Numbered from the stretch's first letter, positions 7,851-17,230 are shown. The stretch: 55,553 nt of DNA from Lachnospiraceae bacterium (GCA_029012365.1 JAQXLY010000002.1:1-55553), one strand, 5' to 3'. Notes: generated by a model not told the origin, from the letters alone. Program-made: numbers and translations.

Positions 7851-8757
7851 TCGTCCCACCTCCTACCAGATTTACATAATAGCTCTCCAGAGACTCATCT
7901 CTCTCTGTCACGGAATAAATCTCACAGTTCTTCTCTGCCAGAGCTAGGGCAAGCTTTGTGATGCTTTGCTTTCCATAGATATCGGCTTCCCTCTCCGACA
8001 GAATTTTATATTCCGTACCTCCGGCATCAAGTACATTTGCGAGTGCCTTACTATCACTGACCTCCACATGGATACTCTTTCTGCAGGATGCCTCTAATTC
8101 CTCTGCGCTCAGCTCCTTTACAATTCGTCCGCTGTCAATAAAGCCGTAATGGGTTGCAAGCTTGGAGAGCTCGTCTAAGATATGGCTGGAAATCAGTACC
8201 GTAATCTGCCGTTCCCTGTTCAGCTTTAAAATCAATTCCCTGATTTCAATAATTCCCTGTGGATCCAGTCCGTTAATCGGTTCATCCAGAACCAGAAAAT
8301 CCGGGTCACCGCAAAGGGCAATCGCGATTCCGAGTCTTTGTTTCATTCCCAGCGAAAAATGCTTTGCCTTCTTTTTTCCGGTATCCGGAAGTCCGACAAG
8401 CCGCAAAATGTCCTGCAAACCGTCAAATGACGGAAGTCCTAAAATCCTGTATTGCTGTTTTAGGTTCTCCTCTGCTGTCATATTCTGATAAATGGACGGT
8501 GTTTCCACTACCGCTCCCATTCTTCTGCGGGATTTTACCATGTCTTTCTCCGTACTCTTTCTTCCGTACAACGTAAACTCCCCGGATGTAGGCTCCTGCA
8601 ATCCGCAAATCAGTCGAATCAGTGTTGTTTTGCCGGCTCCGTTTTTCCCTACAAATCCATAAATTGCTCCCTTCGGGACATGCATAGACAGTCCGTTCAA
8701 TGCTTTGAAATTTTTATAGCTTTTACATAATGCATCTGTTGTCAGAGCGTACTCCAT
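7843..8757 (-). CDS. ABC transporter ATP-binding protein
   Basis: 304 residues, a single nucleotide-binding domain: Walker A GKNGAGKTT (about 38-46), Q-loop region, signature FSLGMKQRLGIA, Walker B FLVLDEPINGLDP, and switch His in ISSHILDEL. The C-terminal 80 residues are the extra domain common in ATPases that serve ABC-2 permeases (BcrA/LanF type). AAGGAGG precedes the ATG, and the stop overlaps the permease start. The four-gene order RR-ATPase-permease-HK suggests a self-regulated antimicrobial-peptide detoxification or export module. Confidence 0.93.
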   Translation of the reverse strand: MEYALTTDALCKSYKNFKALNGLSMHVPKGAIYGFVGKNGAGKTTLIRLICGLQEPTSGEFTLYGRKSTEKDMVKSRRRMGAVVETPSIYQNMTAEENLKQQYRILGLPSFDGLQDILRLVGLPDTGKKKAKHFSLGMKQRLGIAIALCGDPDFLVLDEPINGLDPQGIIEIRELILKLNRERQITVLISSHILDELSKLATHYGFIDSGRIVKELSAEELEASCRKSIHVEVSDSKALANVLDAGGTEYKILSEREADIYGKQSITKLALALAEKNCEIYSVTERDESLESYYVNLVGGGTNE

Positions 8758-8846
8758 TCCGTTATCCTCCTTTTCTATGATGTCAGAAGTGTATCACGGA
8801 TTCGTAAAGGAACCGGTAAAGAAAGCGGTAAAGAAACGGTAAAGAT

Positions 8847-9515
8847 TTACTCTGCCCGTAATTTAAACCCAATACCCCAGACCGCTTCAATATAATCCTT
8901 CCCGCTTCCCTCTCTGAGCTTTTTTCGCAGATTGCTCACGTGTATTTTCAACGAGCTTTCCGTACAATCCGGCGTATCCTGTGCAATCCGGTCAAGAAGT
9001 ACCGACTTTGTTACGACCTGCGACGAATTTTGCAGCAGCAGCTTCAAAATGGCATATTCGGTTCTGGTTAATCTCATGTCTGTTGTGCCTACCGTCACAC
9101 TATGCGTATCCGTATCCATCGTTATCTCTTCAAATGTCAGCACAGAACCAACACCGGATGTACCGGCATTTCGAAGGTGTATGGCTATCCGTGCTAAAAG
9201 CTCCTTTGTGTGAAACGGCTTTGTCACATAATCCACAGCACCGCCCAGTAGCAAATTCACCTTACTGTCCACATCCACCTTTGCACTTACCACAATGACC
9301 GGAATTCCCTGAATCCTTGGCAATACCTCCTCACCGTTTAAGCCCGGCAGCATTAAATCAAGCAAAATCAGGTCAGGCTTCGTCTGTGCCAGTACAAGTA
9401 ACGCTTCCGTTCCGGAATATGCCCGCAGCACACCGTAGCCTTCCTTCATTAATACCTCTTCCAATACATTTCCGATATGTAAATCATCATCAATAATCAG
9501 TATTTTCTTTTCCAT
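8847..9515 (-). CDS. OmpR/PhoB-family response regulator
   Basis: 222 residues from the ATG at 9515, chosen because the protein then begins MEKKILIIDDD and GTGAGGAG lies just upstream; the frame extends to 9566 without support. Receiver domain: acidic pocket Asp10/Asp11, phosphorylation site Asp53 (ILLDLMLPG), Thr/Ser switch region (VVSAK), Lys in VTKPF. The DNA-binding winged helix spans about 125-222 (RLTRTEYAILKLL and VSNLRKKLR). It should control the transporter operon it heads, together with the kinase at 6016-6918. Confidence 0.94.
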   Translation of the reverse strand: MEKKILIIDDDLHIGNVLEEVLMKEGYGVLRAYSGTEALLVLAQTKPDLILLDLMLPGLNGEEVLPRIQGIPVIVVSAKVDVDSKVNLLLGGAVDYVTKPFHTKELLARIAIHLRNAGTSGVGSVLTFEEITMDTDTHSVTVGTTDMRLTRTEYAILKLLLQNSSQVVTKSVLLDRIAQDTPDCTESSLKIHVSNLRKKLREGSGKDYIEAVWGIGFKLRAE

Positions 9516-9605
9516 CGCAATCTCCTCACTCAATTTTAACGTTATACCTGTTTTACCTGTGACCACTCTCTAACACCGATTCCTCATTTTTCTTACAGCA
9601 GCTTT

Positions 9606-9634
9606 ATTATAGTCCTTTCAGATGATGTTCGCAA
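9606..9634 (-). promoter_or_regulatory. Promoter of the RR-ABC-HK operon
   Basis: Minus strand TTGCGA (9634-9629), 17-bp spacer, TATAAT (9611-9606), about 90 bp before the response-regulator start. The long leader between them holds no recognised element. Confidence 0.75.
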
Positions 9635-9797
9635 TATAAATTCTTACACCCACTTTTTTATATGACCTGTTCTCTTTTCTGTAAAACTATGGTATACTGT
9701 TCGCAAAAGCAAATTAAGGAGACACTGACTCATTCAGTACTTCATTCTTTTGCAAATTTTCCGGAGGCTCACTTCCGGTCTCAGAAAGGATATTACC

Positions 9798-11564
9798 ATG
9801 GCTTTTGACGGACTTATGACAGCAGCTCTTGTTAAAGAGCTTTCCGACACCCTGACCGGCGGACGCATTGTAAAGATTGCCCAGCCGGAAAAGGATGAGC
9901 TGCAGTTACAAATAAAAAACTATGACACTTATAAACTGTTACTTTCCGCGGACGCTTCCCTGCCGCTTCTCTATCTGACGGAGGAAAGCAAGCAAAGCCC
10001 GCTTTCCGCACCGAATTTTTGTATGCTTCTCAGGAAGCACTTTAACAGTGCACGTATTCTTTCGGTGACACAGCCGGGACTGGAGCGTATTGTTGATTTT
10101 ACGGTAGAGCACTTAAACGAGTTGGGAGACATCTGTAGAAAGCACATTATGGTAGAGCTGATGGGCAAACACAGCAATATCATTCTTGTCGATGAAAACG
10201 GCATGATTTTAGATGCAATCAAACGTGTTTCCGGTATGGTAAGCTCTGTCAGAGAGGTACTTCCGGGTCGTACGTACTTCATTCCGCAGACACAGGAAAA
10301 GCTTGACCCGCTGAATGTTTCTTTTGAGGAGTTTTTAAGCCTACGCGAAAAACCGATGCTGCTTAACAAGGCTCTTTATACTACCTTTACCGGACTTTCT
10401 CCGCAAACCGCAAACGAGCTCTGCCATCGTGCGGGACTTTCTCCTGACCTCCCGGCAGCGGAATTTTCCGAGGATTTTATCAGGCACCTGTTCCGTGTCT
10501 TTGCAGAGCTTATGGAGGATATTAAGGCAGGAAACTTTCTGCCGAACCTGATTCGAAAGGACGGCGAACCGGTAGCCTTTTCCGCCACTACCCTTACCCT
10601 GTACGAGGGAGATGATTATGAGGCAGAGGACTTTTCTTCCGTTTCCGCTCTATTGCAGGAGTTTTATTCCGAGAAAAATACGGTAACAAGAATCCGCCAG
10701 CGTTCCTCGGATTTGCGAAGGGTGCTCCAATCCGCCTTAGAACGTGAAGTAAAGAAATACGATTTGCAGCTAAGGCAGTTAAAAGACACAGAATCCCGTG
10801 ACAGATATAAGGTATACGGTGAGCTTCTGACCGCTTACGGCTACGGCGTGGAACCGGGTGCAAAGGAAACTACCGTTACCAATTACTATACGAACGAGCC
10901 TCTTACCATACCGCTTGACGAAACTATGTCCGCCCTTGACAATGCAAAGCGCTATTTTGAGCGTTACGGAAAGCTGAAGCGCACCTGTGAAGCGCTTACT
11001 ACGCAAGTAGAAGAAACCAGATCTGCGATTCTTCATCTGGAATCCATCAAAAACTCTCTGGAGATTGCAAGACATGAGGAGGATTTAGTACAGATTAAGG
11101 CAGAGCTTATCGAGTACGGCTATCTGAAAAAGCATACGGCAGCGGCAAACGGCGGCAAGGGTAAGAAGGAAAAAAAGGTTCGCATCACCGCAAAACCGCT
11201 CCACTACCGCACTACGGACGGCTTTGATATTTATGTCGGCAAAAACAACTACCAGAATGATTATCTCACCTTTGAATTTGCAAGCGGAAACGACTGGTGG
11301 TTCCACGCAAAGGACTGCGCGGGTTCCCATGTGATTTTAAAGAATGACGGCAGAGAGATTCCGGATCACGTATTTGAGGATGCGGGTGCTTTGGCTGCCT
11401 TCTACTCCAAAAACAAGGATGCCGGAAAAGTCGAGATTGATTATGTTGACAAAAAGCAGGTCAAGAAACCCAACGGCGCAAAACCGGGCTTTGTGGTTTA
11501 TTACACCAACTACTCACTTATGGCAACGCCGGATATTTCCGGACTGACAGAAATAAATGACTAA
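9798..11564 (+). CDS. rqcH: Rqc2 homologue RqcH (NFACT protein), ribosome-associated quality control
   Basis: 588 residues from the ATG at 9798 (MAFDGLM), which follows AGAAAGGATATTACC; the frame runs 16 codons further upstream without an RBS. The order is NFACT-N (about 1-190, with the start MAFDGLMTAALVKEL and GKHSNIIL), helix-hairpin-helix (about 190-260), a long coiled coil (about 290-440) and NFACT-R at the C-terminus (KNNYQNDYLTF, WFHAKDCAGSHVIL). RqcH binds stalled 50S subunits and recruits tRNA-Ala to add C-terminal alanine tails that mark nascent chains for degradation. It is divergent from the RR operon and probably monocistronic; an extended -10 (TGGTATACT) lies at 9690-9698. Confidence 0.95.
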   Translation: MAFDGLMTAALVKELSDTLTGGRIVKIAQPEKDELQLQIKNYDTYKLLLSADASLPLLYLTEESKQSPLSAPNFCMLLRKHFNSARILSVTQPGLERIVDFTVEHLNELGDICRKHIMVELMGKHSNIILVDENGMILDAIKRVSGMVSSVREVLPGRTYFIPQTQEKLDPLNVSFEEFLSLREKPMLLNKALYTTFTGLSPQTANELCHRAGLSPDLPAAEFSEDFIRHLFRVFAELMEDIKAGNFLPNLIRKDGEPVAFSATTLTLYEGDDYEAEDFSSVSALLQEFYSEKNTVTRIRQRSSDLRRVLQSALEREVKKYDLQLRQLKDTESRDRYKVYGELLTAYGYGVEPGAKETTVTNYYTNEPLTIPLDETMSALDNAKRYFERYGKLKRTCEALTTQVEETRSAILHLESIKNSLEIARHEEDLVQIKAELIEYGYLKKHTAAANGGKGKKEKKVRITAKPLHYRTTDGFDIYVGKNNYQNDYLTFEFASGNDWWFHAKDCAGSHVILKNDGREIPDHVFEDAGALAAFYSKNKDAGKVEIDYVDKKQVKKPNGAKPGFVVYYTNYSLMATPDISGLTEIND

Positions 11565-11666
11565 AAAATATTTCCTACAAGATGGTCATGCTCTTACCAT
11601 CGGATTAGTTTGGATTGTATCGACCGCCAGCATAATTACTTACCCTGCATACAGAAAGGATTTCCT

Positions 11667-12503
11667 ATGAAATTAGCAGATACCCACACCCATACCAGAT
11701 TTTCCATTGATTCAAAGGCAGAGCCTGCCGACATGCTTGCTGCCGCAAAGAAAGCAGGACTTTCCACCCTTTGCTTTACCGACCACATGGATTTGGATTT
11801 TCCGGGAGATAATACCCTGTTTATTTTTGATACAAAAGAATACTTCAGCGAACTGCTTCCTTTAAAAGAAAGCACTCCTGCCGATACTACAGATGCTTCC
11901 CTGCCGGAGCTTTTACTCGGCATTGAGCTGGGGCTTCGGCCGAGTCGCCCGGATTTGCGAGAAAGAATGAATACATTACTTGCAGCTCATCCCTTTGATT
12001 TTGTAATAGGTTCTACGCATGTAGTAGACGAGCTTGACCCCTATTATAAAGAATACTGGGAGCTTCCGGGAGACCGTCTGCTCCGCTACTTCGAGGACAT
12101 CCGTACCAATGTAGCAGAGCATACAAACTTTGACTCTCTCGGTCACTTAGACTACATTATCCGGTATCTACCGGACTCCGTCTCCTTAACAAAAGACTAT
12201 GCGGTACGGGACTATATGGATTTAATTGATGAGACACTGCGCACTCTCGTTTCCCGCGGGCAGGCGCTTGAGGTAAATACGGCGGGTCTTCGAAAAGGGC
12301 TTTCCTTTCCGCACCCAAAAGCTGAAATTCTAACCCGCTACCGGGAGCTTGGCGGTGAGCTTATTACCCTCGGCTCCGATGCCCACACTCCGTCCGATGT
12401 AGGCGCCGATATAAAGAAAACCGCAGAGCTTCTGAAAACCTGCGGTTTCAAATACTATGCGGTATATAAAGAGCGAAAACCGATAATGGAACGCCTCCTC
12501 TAA
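11667..12503 (+). CDS. PHP-domain histidinol-phosphatase (HisJ/HisK family)
   Basis: 278 residues from the ATG at 11667 (MKLADTHTHT), which has AGAAAGGA eight bases upstream; the frame also opens 19 codons earlier without an RBS. The PHP metal ligands are visible: HTHT at 7-10, TDHMD near residue 40, GSTH near 113, and SDAH near 240. The family dephosphorylates L-histidinol phosphate in histidine synthesis; no other his genes are nearby, so the substrate is assumed from family length and motifs. A related phosphoesterase activity cannot be excluded. Confidence 0.85.
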   Translation: MKLADTHTHTRFSIDSKAEPADMLAAAKKAGLSTLCFTDHMDLDFPGDNTLFIFDTKEYFSELLPLKESTPADTTDASLPELLLGIELGLRPSRPDLRERMNTLLAAHPFDFVIGSTHVVDELDPYYKEYWELPGDRLLRYFEDIRTNVAEHTNFDSLGHLDYIIRYLPDSVSLTKDYAVRDYMDLIDETLRTLVSRGQALEVNTAGLRKGLSFPHPKAEILTRYRELGGELITLGSDAHTPSDVGADIKKTAELLKTCGFKYYAVYKERKPIMERLL

Positions 12504-12644
12504 ACTTCTCCAGCACCATACCTATTTCTCTTGCACTCTCCCGATTGGTTCTTCCAATATTCTGCAACAGTATTGGTATGCTCAATAATGTGTTTCACGG
12601 TAGGAACGGTCAGGAAACTCTACATACACTTTACGACTCTGTTT

Positions 12645-13271
12645 TTATAGAATATCCTCTATCCGGCACTGCAACCCGTCGGATAGACGCACCACAATAT
12701 CCACCTGTGCCTTTCTGATATCCTTTGCCTTTCGTTCATAGGCCCGAATAGTATTTAACGATACTCCCGAACGCTCCGAAAGCTCCTCCTGAGTTAGTCC
12801 ACACTGTCTACGAACCTTCTTTAATCTATTCTCACTCTGGTTCATATGAGCATCCATCACCTCAAGTGCCTTTTGCACATCAGCCTCATGAAGCGTATCA
12901 TATCTTCCTAACAGTTCTTCGTAAGAAACTTCCTCCAAAATATTACGGAAGCTTCGTCCGGAATACCACTGATAATATGCCAGTATCCAACCGGTCCAGT
13001 ACACATCGGAACGGCTCTGTGTTTCTATCACAATCGGCTCCGTTTCCAGCCTATACACTGTTTCCACCACTTCCGCACACAGCTCTGCTCCGCTTCGTCC
13101 GGCAACATACTTCGGATTTCCGTTCTCAATTTGCTCTGCCACACCCGACTGTAAAAACATGCGTAAAAACTCCTCCCCGTCATATCCGTATTCCAGAACC
13201 GCATCATGCAGCATATTTCCCACATTCCTTGCCGCCTTATTCAAATAAATGGCATCGTAAGCGTTCGTCAT
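12645..13271 (-). CDS. XRE-family HTH protein, putative antitoxin/autoregulator of a DUF3990 toxin
   Basis: 208 residues. The first about 140 residues are an uncharacterised helical domain with the conserved block YWTGWILAYYQW; residues about 150-208 are a Cro/CI-type helix-turn-helix (VRRQCGLTQEELSERSGVSLNTIRAYE). The start codon lies 35 bp inside the end of the preceding toxin-like gene, so the two are translationally coupled. The toxin-first order and a pair of near-identical operator-like repeats at the promoter fit an autoregulated toxin-antitoxin module. Assignment as antitoxin is an inference from layout. Confidence 0.85.
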   Translation of the reverse strand: MTNAYDAIYLNKAARNVGNMLHDAVLEYGYDGEEFLRMFLQSGVAEQIENGNPKYVAGRSGAELCAEVVETVYRLETEPIVIETQSRSDVYWTGWILAYYQWYSGRSFRNILEEVSYEELLGRYDTLHEADVQKALEVMDAHMNQSENRLKKVRRQCGLTQEELSERSGVSLNTIRAYERKAKDIRKAQVDIVVRLSDGLQCRIEDIL

Positions 13272-13938
13272 CCGGTCTCATCTCCTCACGTATGATATCA
13301 ATTATAAACAAATCATCCTTTAAAGTATTTAATTCTTTTTTTTGGATATGATAGGCTGCTCTTGCCTTTGTATCCCGTTCCGTCCGTTTGTAATAGTATT
13401 CTCTGTAATCCGCCGTCTCATAGCCTTCGAAATCAATCTGCCGGAATGCCTGTTCCGAAATAAGTACCACCTGCTCCCCAAGTGTTCCGAGCTGCATTGC
13501 CCTGTTCAAATCTCTTACCGAAATCGTATTATTTACAAAATCCTCGGCAAAGGAGAAATAGGAATCGTCCGCCCGATAACCGATAATCACATCCACCTCG
13601 CTGGTATCCGGCATAAAATGCGTAAGCAGGTACTCTCTTCCGCGACTTCCCACATTATTATTGATATCAAACCGTCGGTTCTGAAGGAGTAACGCCATCC
13701 AGTTCAGAATATGATGCTCGCCCCGCGTCAAATACATTATATTAAGCCCTTCCGTATGCAATACATAGCGGTTCGCATAGCCGTCATTCTTCACCGGACA
13801 CGCCCATTCCTTCGCAAGCTCCCTGCTCTCCGTACAATAAAAGCCCTGCCCGTAATCATTATATGTCTTTCCTGCGCCGTACCGAGGCACTTCTACTATC
13901 TGCTGTGAACCGTGATACAAGATAAGTTCATTTTTCAT
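13237..13938 (-). CDS. DUF3990-family protein, candidate ADP-ribosyltransferase-fold toxin
   Basis: 233 residues from the ATG at 13938, which has GGAGG seven bases upstream; an ATG two codons earlier is closer to the SD and less likely. The N-terminus LYHGSQ (His9, Gly10) and GQGFYCTES (about 30-38) match DUF3990 and resemble motifs I and II of the ADP-ribosyltransferase fold; EQVVLISEQA (about residues 167-176) could supply the acidic motif III, which I cannot confirm. The gene is followed, with overlap, by an XRE regulator, the common arrangement for this family. The likely role is growth inhibition by modifying a host macromolecule, neutralised by the partner; target and activity are unknown. 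Confidence 0.78.
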   Translation of the reverse strand: MKNELILYHGSQQIVEVPRYGAGKTYNDYGQGFYCTESRELAKEWACPVKNDGYANRYVLHTEGLNIMYLTRGEHHILNWMALLLQNRRFDINNNVGSRGREYLLTHFMPDTSEVDVIIGYRADDSYFSFAEDFVNNTISVRDLNRAMQLGTLGEQVVLISEQAFRQIDFEGYETADYREYYYKRTERDTKARAAYHIQKKELNTLKDDLFIIDIIREEMRPDDERLRCHLFE

Positions 13939-13954
13939 AAGCATCCTCCAAAAA

Positions 13955-13970
13955 TAACACTACAGTATTA
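13955..13970 (-). promoter_or_regulatory. Operator-like repeat O2 of the DUF3990/XRE module
   Basis: Plus-strand TAACACTACAGTATTA. It repeats, with two differences in the inner 14 positions, the sequence at 13991-14006, 36 bp away, i.e. about three and a half helical turns. It lies in the leader just before the Shine-Dalgarno sequence of the toxin gene. Confidence 0.55.
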
Positions 13971-13986
13971 ATTCATCTTTGGTTTT

Positions 13987-14016
13987 ATTGTAATACCACA
14001 GTATCAGTTTTGTCAA
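13987..14016 (-). promoter_or_regulatory. Promoter of the DUF3990/XRE module
   Basis: Minus strand TTGACA (14016-14011), 18-bp spacer, TACAAT (13992-13987), 48 bp before the toxin ATG. The spacer is occupied by operator-like repeat O1, so a bound regulator would block RNA polymerase. Confidence 0.8.
13991..14006 (-). promoter_or_regulatory. Operator-like repeat O1, inside the promoter spacer
   Basis: Plus-strand TAATACCACAGTATCA; its core ATAC-TGTG-GTAT (minus strand) is a short palindrome. Copy O2 lies at 13955-13970. The position between -35 and -10 suggests repression by the XRE partner (inference). Confidence 0.6.
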
Positions 14017-14039
14017 GTATACTATTCTTTTACTTTACC

Positions 14040-14843
14040 TTATATCCTATTCTTACTTGCTCTCCTTCGCACTAAATACAACATCACATGCTGCGGCAGT
14101 TCCACCTTACCGCCGTTCGTCTGTATATACATTCTTACCTCATCCAAATATTCCTTCCGCTTCTCCTCCGAAAGTGTCTGCGTCCCGGAATAGGTATTCA
14201 GAAGCGTCACATAACGATCCACATCATATGTGTCTACCCACCGATACTCATAAATCTCCGGCTCTCCGAAATGTCCTCCCGACTGTATTTGTGCAATTCG
14301 ACGCTCTTTTACCTTCTGAACACCTTCCGAATCAAACCCTAACGACTCCTCCGGCAGATATTTCTTCTTTATGGCATTCAAACCTGCAAATATCCCGTTA
14401 TCATAGTAAGTCACCGAGGACATATGCCAGAATACTGCCAGCGTCCCTCCCGGCTTTAACATCTCCCATGCCTTCGGGTATCCAATCCAGCTGTCCACCC
14501 AGTGAAATGCCGTAGCGGAATAAATCAAGTCATACTTTTTCTCCGTTTGATACTGCTCAAAATAATCTTTCTTCACCGTTACTTTTGAATTGTTTCCGTA
14601 CTTCTGTTGTAAAAATGCCACCTGCTCATCACTTACCTCCAGCAAATCATACCGAAAGTCTCCTGTCAAAAACAAATCTGTTGCCTGTCCCGTACCGGCA
14701 CCCACCTCCAAGACCTCTGCATCAGCTCCGATACCCGAAAAAGAAATCACCTTATCGTACAGCTCTTTCGGATATCCCGGTCTTGCCGCATCGTAATCAC
14801 TGATTACTTTTGAGAATGTGTTTTTCAAAAAATCCGTATCCAT
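14040..14843 (-). CDS. Class I SAM-dependent methyltransferase
   Basis: 267 residues with a Rossmann-type methyltransferase core: motif I VLEVGAGTGQAT (about 44-55), acidic end of strand 2 (LLEVSDEQ), motif IV YDLIYSATAFHWV and motif VI LKPGGTLAVFW. The AFHW signature is shared with trans-aconitate/UbiE-like small-molecule methyltransferases. The substrate cannot be deduced. GGAGGATAACAGG precedes the ATG. It stands alone between the toxin module and mnmA. Confidence 0.9.
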   Translation of the reverse strand: MDTDFLKNTFSKVISDYDAARPGYPKELYDKVISFSGIGADAEVLEVGAGTGQATDLFLTGDFRYDLLEVSDEQVAFLQQKYGNNSKVTVKKDYFEQYQTEKKYDLIYSATAFHWVDSWIGYPKAWEMLKPGGTLAVFWHMSSVTYYDNGIFAGLNAIKKKYLPEESLGFDSEGVQKVKERRIAQIQSGGHFGEPEIYEYRWVDTYDVDRYVTLLNTYSGTQTLSEEKRKEYLDEVRMYIQTNGGKVELPQHVMLYLVRRRASKNRI

Positions 14844-14901
14844 CCTGTTATCCTCCTTCTTATTTGTGCCTCTGCGGGGAATATCTCGGATGGGCTATCC
14901 A

Positions 14902-16008
14902 TCATCCCCTGCAAATCACCGCGCCGCCTGCAACCACAAGCGTCCGAAAAACATCTACATTCTCCCGCTGCTCCTTCTGTGTCACTGTCTCCTCCCCGGA
15001 AACCGTTTCTTCCCGGTAAAACACCACAGCCTGTCCCGGCGTGGCTGCTCTCTGCGGCTCATCAAACACAAGACGCAGTCTCTCCCCCTCACGATATACG
15101 GTACACATAGCACCCTTATGGCTGTAGCGGATTTTGGCAAGAAAACGCATCCCGTCCTCTATCTGCTCTACCGCCATCCCCTTATAGTCTCTGGCGTAAA
15201 CGGTATCACTCCATAACGCATCATTCCCGGACAATACCACCTCATTTGTTTCCGGCCGAAGCTCCCTGACATAACGCGGTTCCCCGAACGCTATACCAAG
15301 ACCCTTGCGCTGTCCTACCGTATAGTAAATAATACCCTGATGTGTTCCGAGTACCGTGCCGTCCTCATCCACAAAATTGCCACGTACAGGCTCTACGCCC
15401 TCGTTTTGTACCAGATAGTCCGTATAGACTTCTCCCTCCGGTAAAAAGCAGATTTCCATACTGTCTGCCTTATCTGCTACCGACAGTCCTATTTCTGCCG
15501 CAATTTTTCTTATTTCCTTCTTTTCATAGGACGCAAGTGGCATAACGGTACGGGATAACTGTTCCTGTGTGAGTCCGTACAACACATATGCCTGGTCCTT
15601 TGCCGCCGACTGTGCACAGCGGATGGCATATCTGCCGTTTATTAGACGTACTACTCCCGCATAATGTCCCGTTGCCACCTGCTCCGCTCCTTCTTCCTCC
15701 GCTATGGATAAAAGAGCACTCCACTTCATCATGGGATTACACACCATGCATGGATTCGGAGTCTCGCCCTGCTTATAAGACTCAGTGAAATACCGGATGA
15801 TGTTTTCATTAAACTTTTCCGTAAGCTCCAGTACCCGGTGTCTGATACCGATACGCTCTGCCACCTCTGCCGCATCCGCCGCTTCCCTTTCGGCATTCCC
15901 ATGCATGCAAAGTGTAACACCGATTACCTCATATCCCTGTTCCTTTAATAAATATGCCGTCACAGCGGAATCCACTCCGCCGGACAAGCCAACTACAATC
16001 TTTTTCAT
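14902..16008 (-). CDS. mnmA: tRNA-uridine 2-sulfurtransferase MnmA
   Basis: 368 residues from the ATG at 16008 (MKKIVVGLSGGVDS), within a frame that extends 22 codons upstream into the neighbouring gene's tail. The PP-loop SGGVDS lies at 9-14; the catalytic cysteines are in NPCMVCN (about residue 98) and MEICFLPEG (about 195). It forms 2-thiouridine at the wobble position of tRNA Lys, Glu and Gln using a persulfide sulfur. The upstream cysteine desulfurase, ending 22 bp before this start, is the natural sulfur donor, and the pair is a conserved clostridial arrangement. Confidence 0.95.
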   Translation of the reverse strand: MKKIVVGLSGGVDSAVTAYLLKEQGYEVIGVTLCMHGNAEREAADAAEVAERIGIRHRVLELTEKFNENIIRYFTESYKQGETPNPCMVCNPMMKWSALLSIAEEEGAEQVATGHYAGVVRLINGRYAIRCAQSAAKDQAYVLYGLTQEQLSRTVMPLASYEKKEIRKIAAEIGLSVADKADSMEICFLPEGEVYTDYLVQNEGVEPVRGNFVDEDGTVLGTHQGIIYYTVGQRKGLGIAFGEPRYVRELRPETNEVVLSGNDALWSDTVYARDYKGMAVEQIEDGMRFLAKIRYSHKGAMCTVYREGERLRLVFDEPQRAATPGQAVVFYREETVSGEETVTQKEQRENVDVFRTLVVAGGAVICRG

Positions 16009-16030
16009 ATCGTAACCTTTCCAGCCATCA

Positions 16031-17230
16031 TCAAATCTCTTTTTCCGCATTTTCCCTGGCGATAAATTTTGCATAATACGGAGACATTGCCCGTATTCGT
16101 CCGATGATTTCCTTCATACGGTCTATGGTAAAATCCACATCCCTCTTTGTTGTCTCACGCCCCAAAGTAAAACGTATCGCACCGTGTGCCACATCCTCCG
16201 GCAGCCCGATTGCCGTTAATACATGGGACGGTTCCGTCTGTCCCGTGGTACACGCCGAACCGCTTGACGCACAGATTCCGTCCGAATCCAGCATAATAAG
16301 CACTGTCTCCCCCTCAATAAATTGAAAACAAAAGCTCACGTGACCCGACAAACGTTCTTTCATGGAACCGGTCACCCGGACATACGGAATTTCGGAAAGC
16401 ACCCGGTTGATAAAATAATCCCGCAGCTCCCGTTCTCTTGCCTCTGTCTCTTTCATTTTCGCAAAGGTAAGCTCCGCTGCCTTTGCAAGGCCGACAATCC
16501 CCGGAACATTTTCCGTTCCGGCGCGTCGCCGTTTCTCCTGTGCACCGCCATGCAAAAAGGACTGCAGCCTTACATCCCGTCGCACATACAAAAAACCTAC
16601 GCCCTTCGGGCCTCCGATTTTATGTGCACTTGCGGAAAGCATGGCTATCTCGCCGTTTTCCACCGATAACGGAAGCTTTCCGTATGCCTGTACGGCGTCC
16701 GTGTGGAACAGGATACCACGTTTTGTTACCATACGTGCCAGCTTCTCAATCGGTTCAACCGTTCCGATTTCATTGTTTGCCGCCATAATTGAGACAAGTA
16801 TCGTAGCCGGAGTCAATGCACGCTCTAAGCTTTCCGGTGAAATAACTCCGTCCTCATCCGGAGAAAGATACGTCACCCTGTAGCCGTCCTGCTCCAGTGC
16901 TTCACACGTATGGAGCACTGCATGATGCTCAATCTTTGTCGTAATAATATGACGTCCCTTGTCGCGATACGCCCGTGCCGCCATCTTAATAGCCCAGTTG
17001 TCCGCTTCGGTTCCGCTGCCGGTAAAATAGATTTCCTCCGGCCTCGCTCCGATGGTTGCCGCAATCTGTTTTCTGGCATTCTCAAGTGCACGCTTTCCTA
17101 CATTTGCCAGACTGTACTGTCCGGACGGATTTCCAAACTGCTCTGAAAAATACGGAAGCATTGCCTCTACCGCTTCCTTCCACATCGGCGTGGTTGCCGC
17201 ATTATCCAAATATATGAATCGCTTTTCCAT
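16031..17230 (-). CDS. Cysteine desulfurase, NifS/IscS family
   Basis: 399 residues, full length. The PLP Lys204 is in SASAHKIGGPKG, the PLP contacts are in GSGTEADN (71-78) and NNEIGT, and the catalytic Cys327 is in the flexible loop ASSGSACTTGQ. It removes sulfur from cysteine as an enzyme persulfide. Because mnmA follows at once and no iscU, nifU or iscR is present, the main job here is probably tRNA thiolation rather than Fe-S assembly (inference from context). Confidence 0.95.
   Translation of the reverse strand: MEKRFIYLDNAATTPMWKEAVEAMLPYFSEQFGNPSGQYSLANVGKRALENARKQIAATIGARPEEIYFTGSGTEADNWAIKMAARAYRDKGRHIITTKIEHHAVLHTCEALEQDGYRVTYLSPDEDGVISPESLERALTPATILVSIMAANNEIGTVEPIEKLARMVTKRGILFHTDAVQAYGKLPLSVENGEIAMLSASAHKIGGPKGVGFLYVRRDVRLQSFLHGGAQEKRRRAGTENVPGIVGLAKAAELTFAKMKETEARERELRDYFINRVLSEIPYVRVTGSMKERLSGHVSFCFQFIEGETVLIMLDSDGICASSGSACTTGQTEPSHVLTAIGLPEDVAHGAIRFTLGRETTKRDVDFTIDRMKEIIGRIRAMSPYYAKFIARENAEKEI

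Noticed and set aside
12504..12644. Coding-like stretch on the minus strand between the PHP phosphatase and the XRE gene (HTNTVAEYWKNQSGECKRN).
   Set aside because: Only about 35 codons after a stop, with no RBS and no family recognised; a remnant is possible but not supportable.
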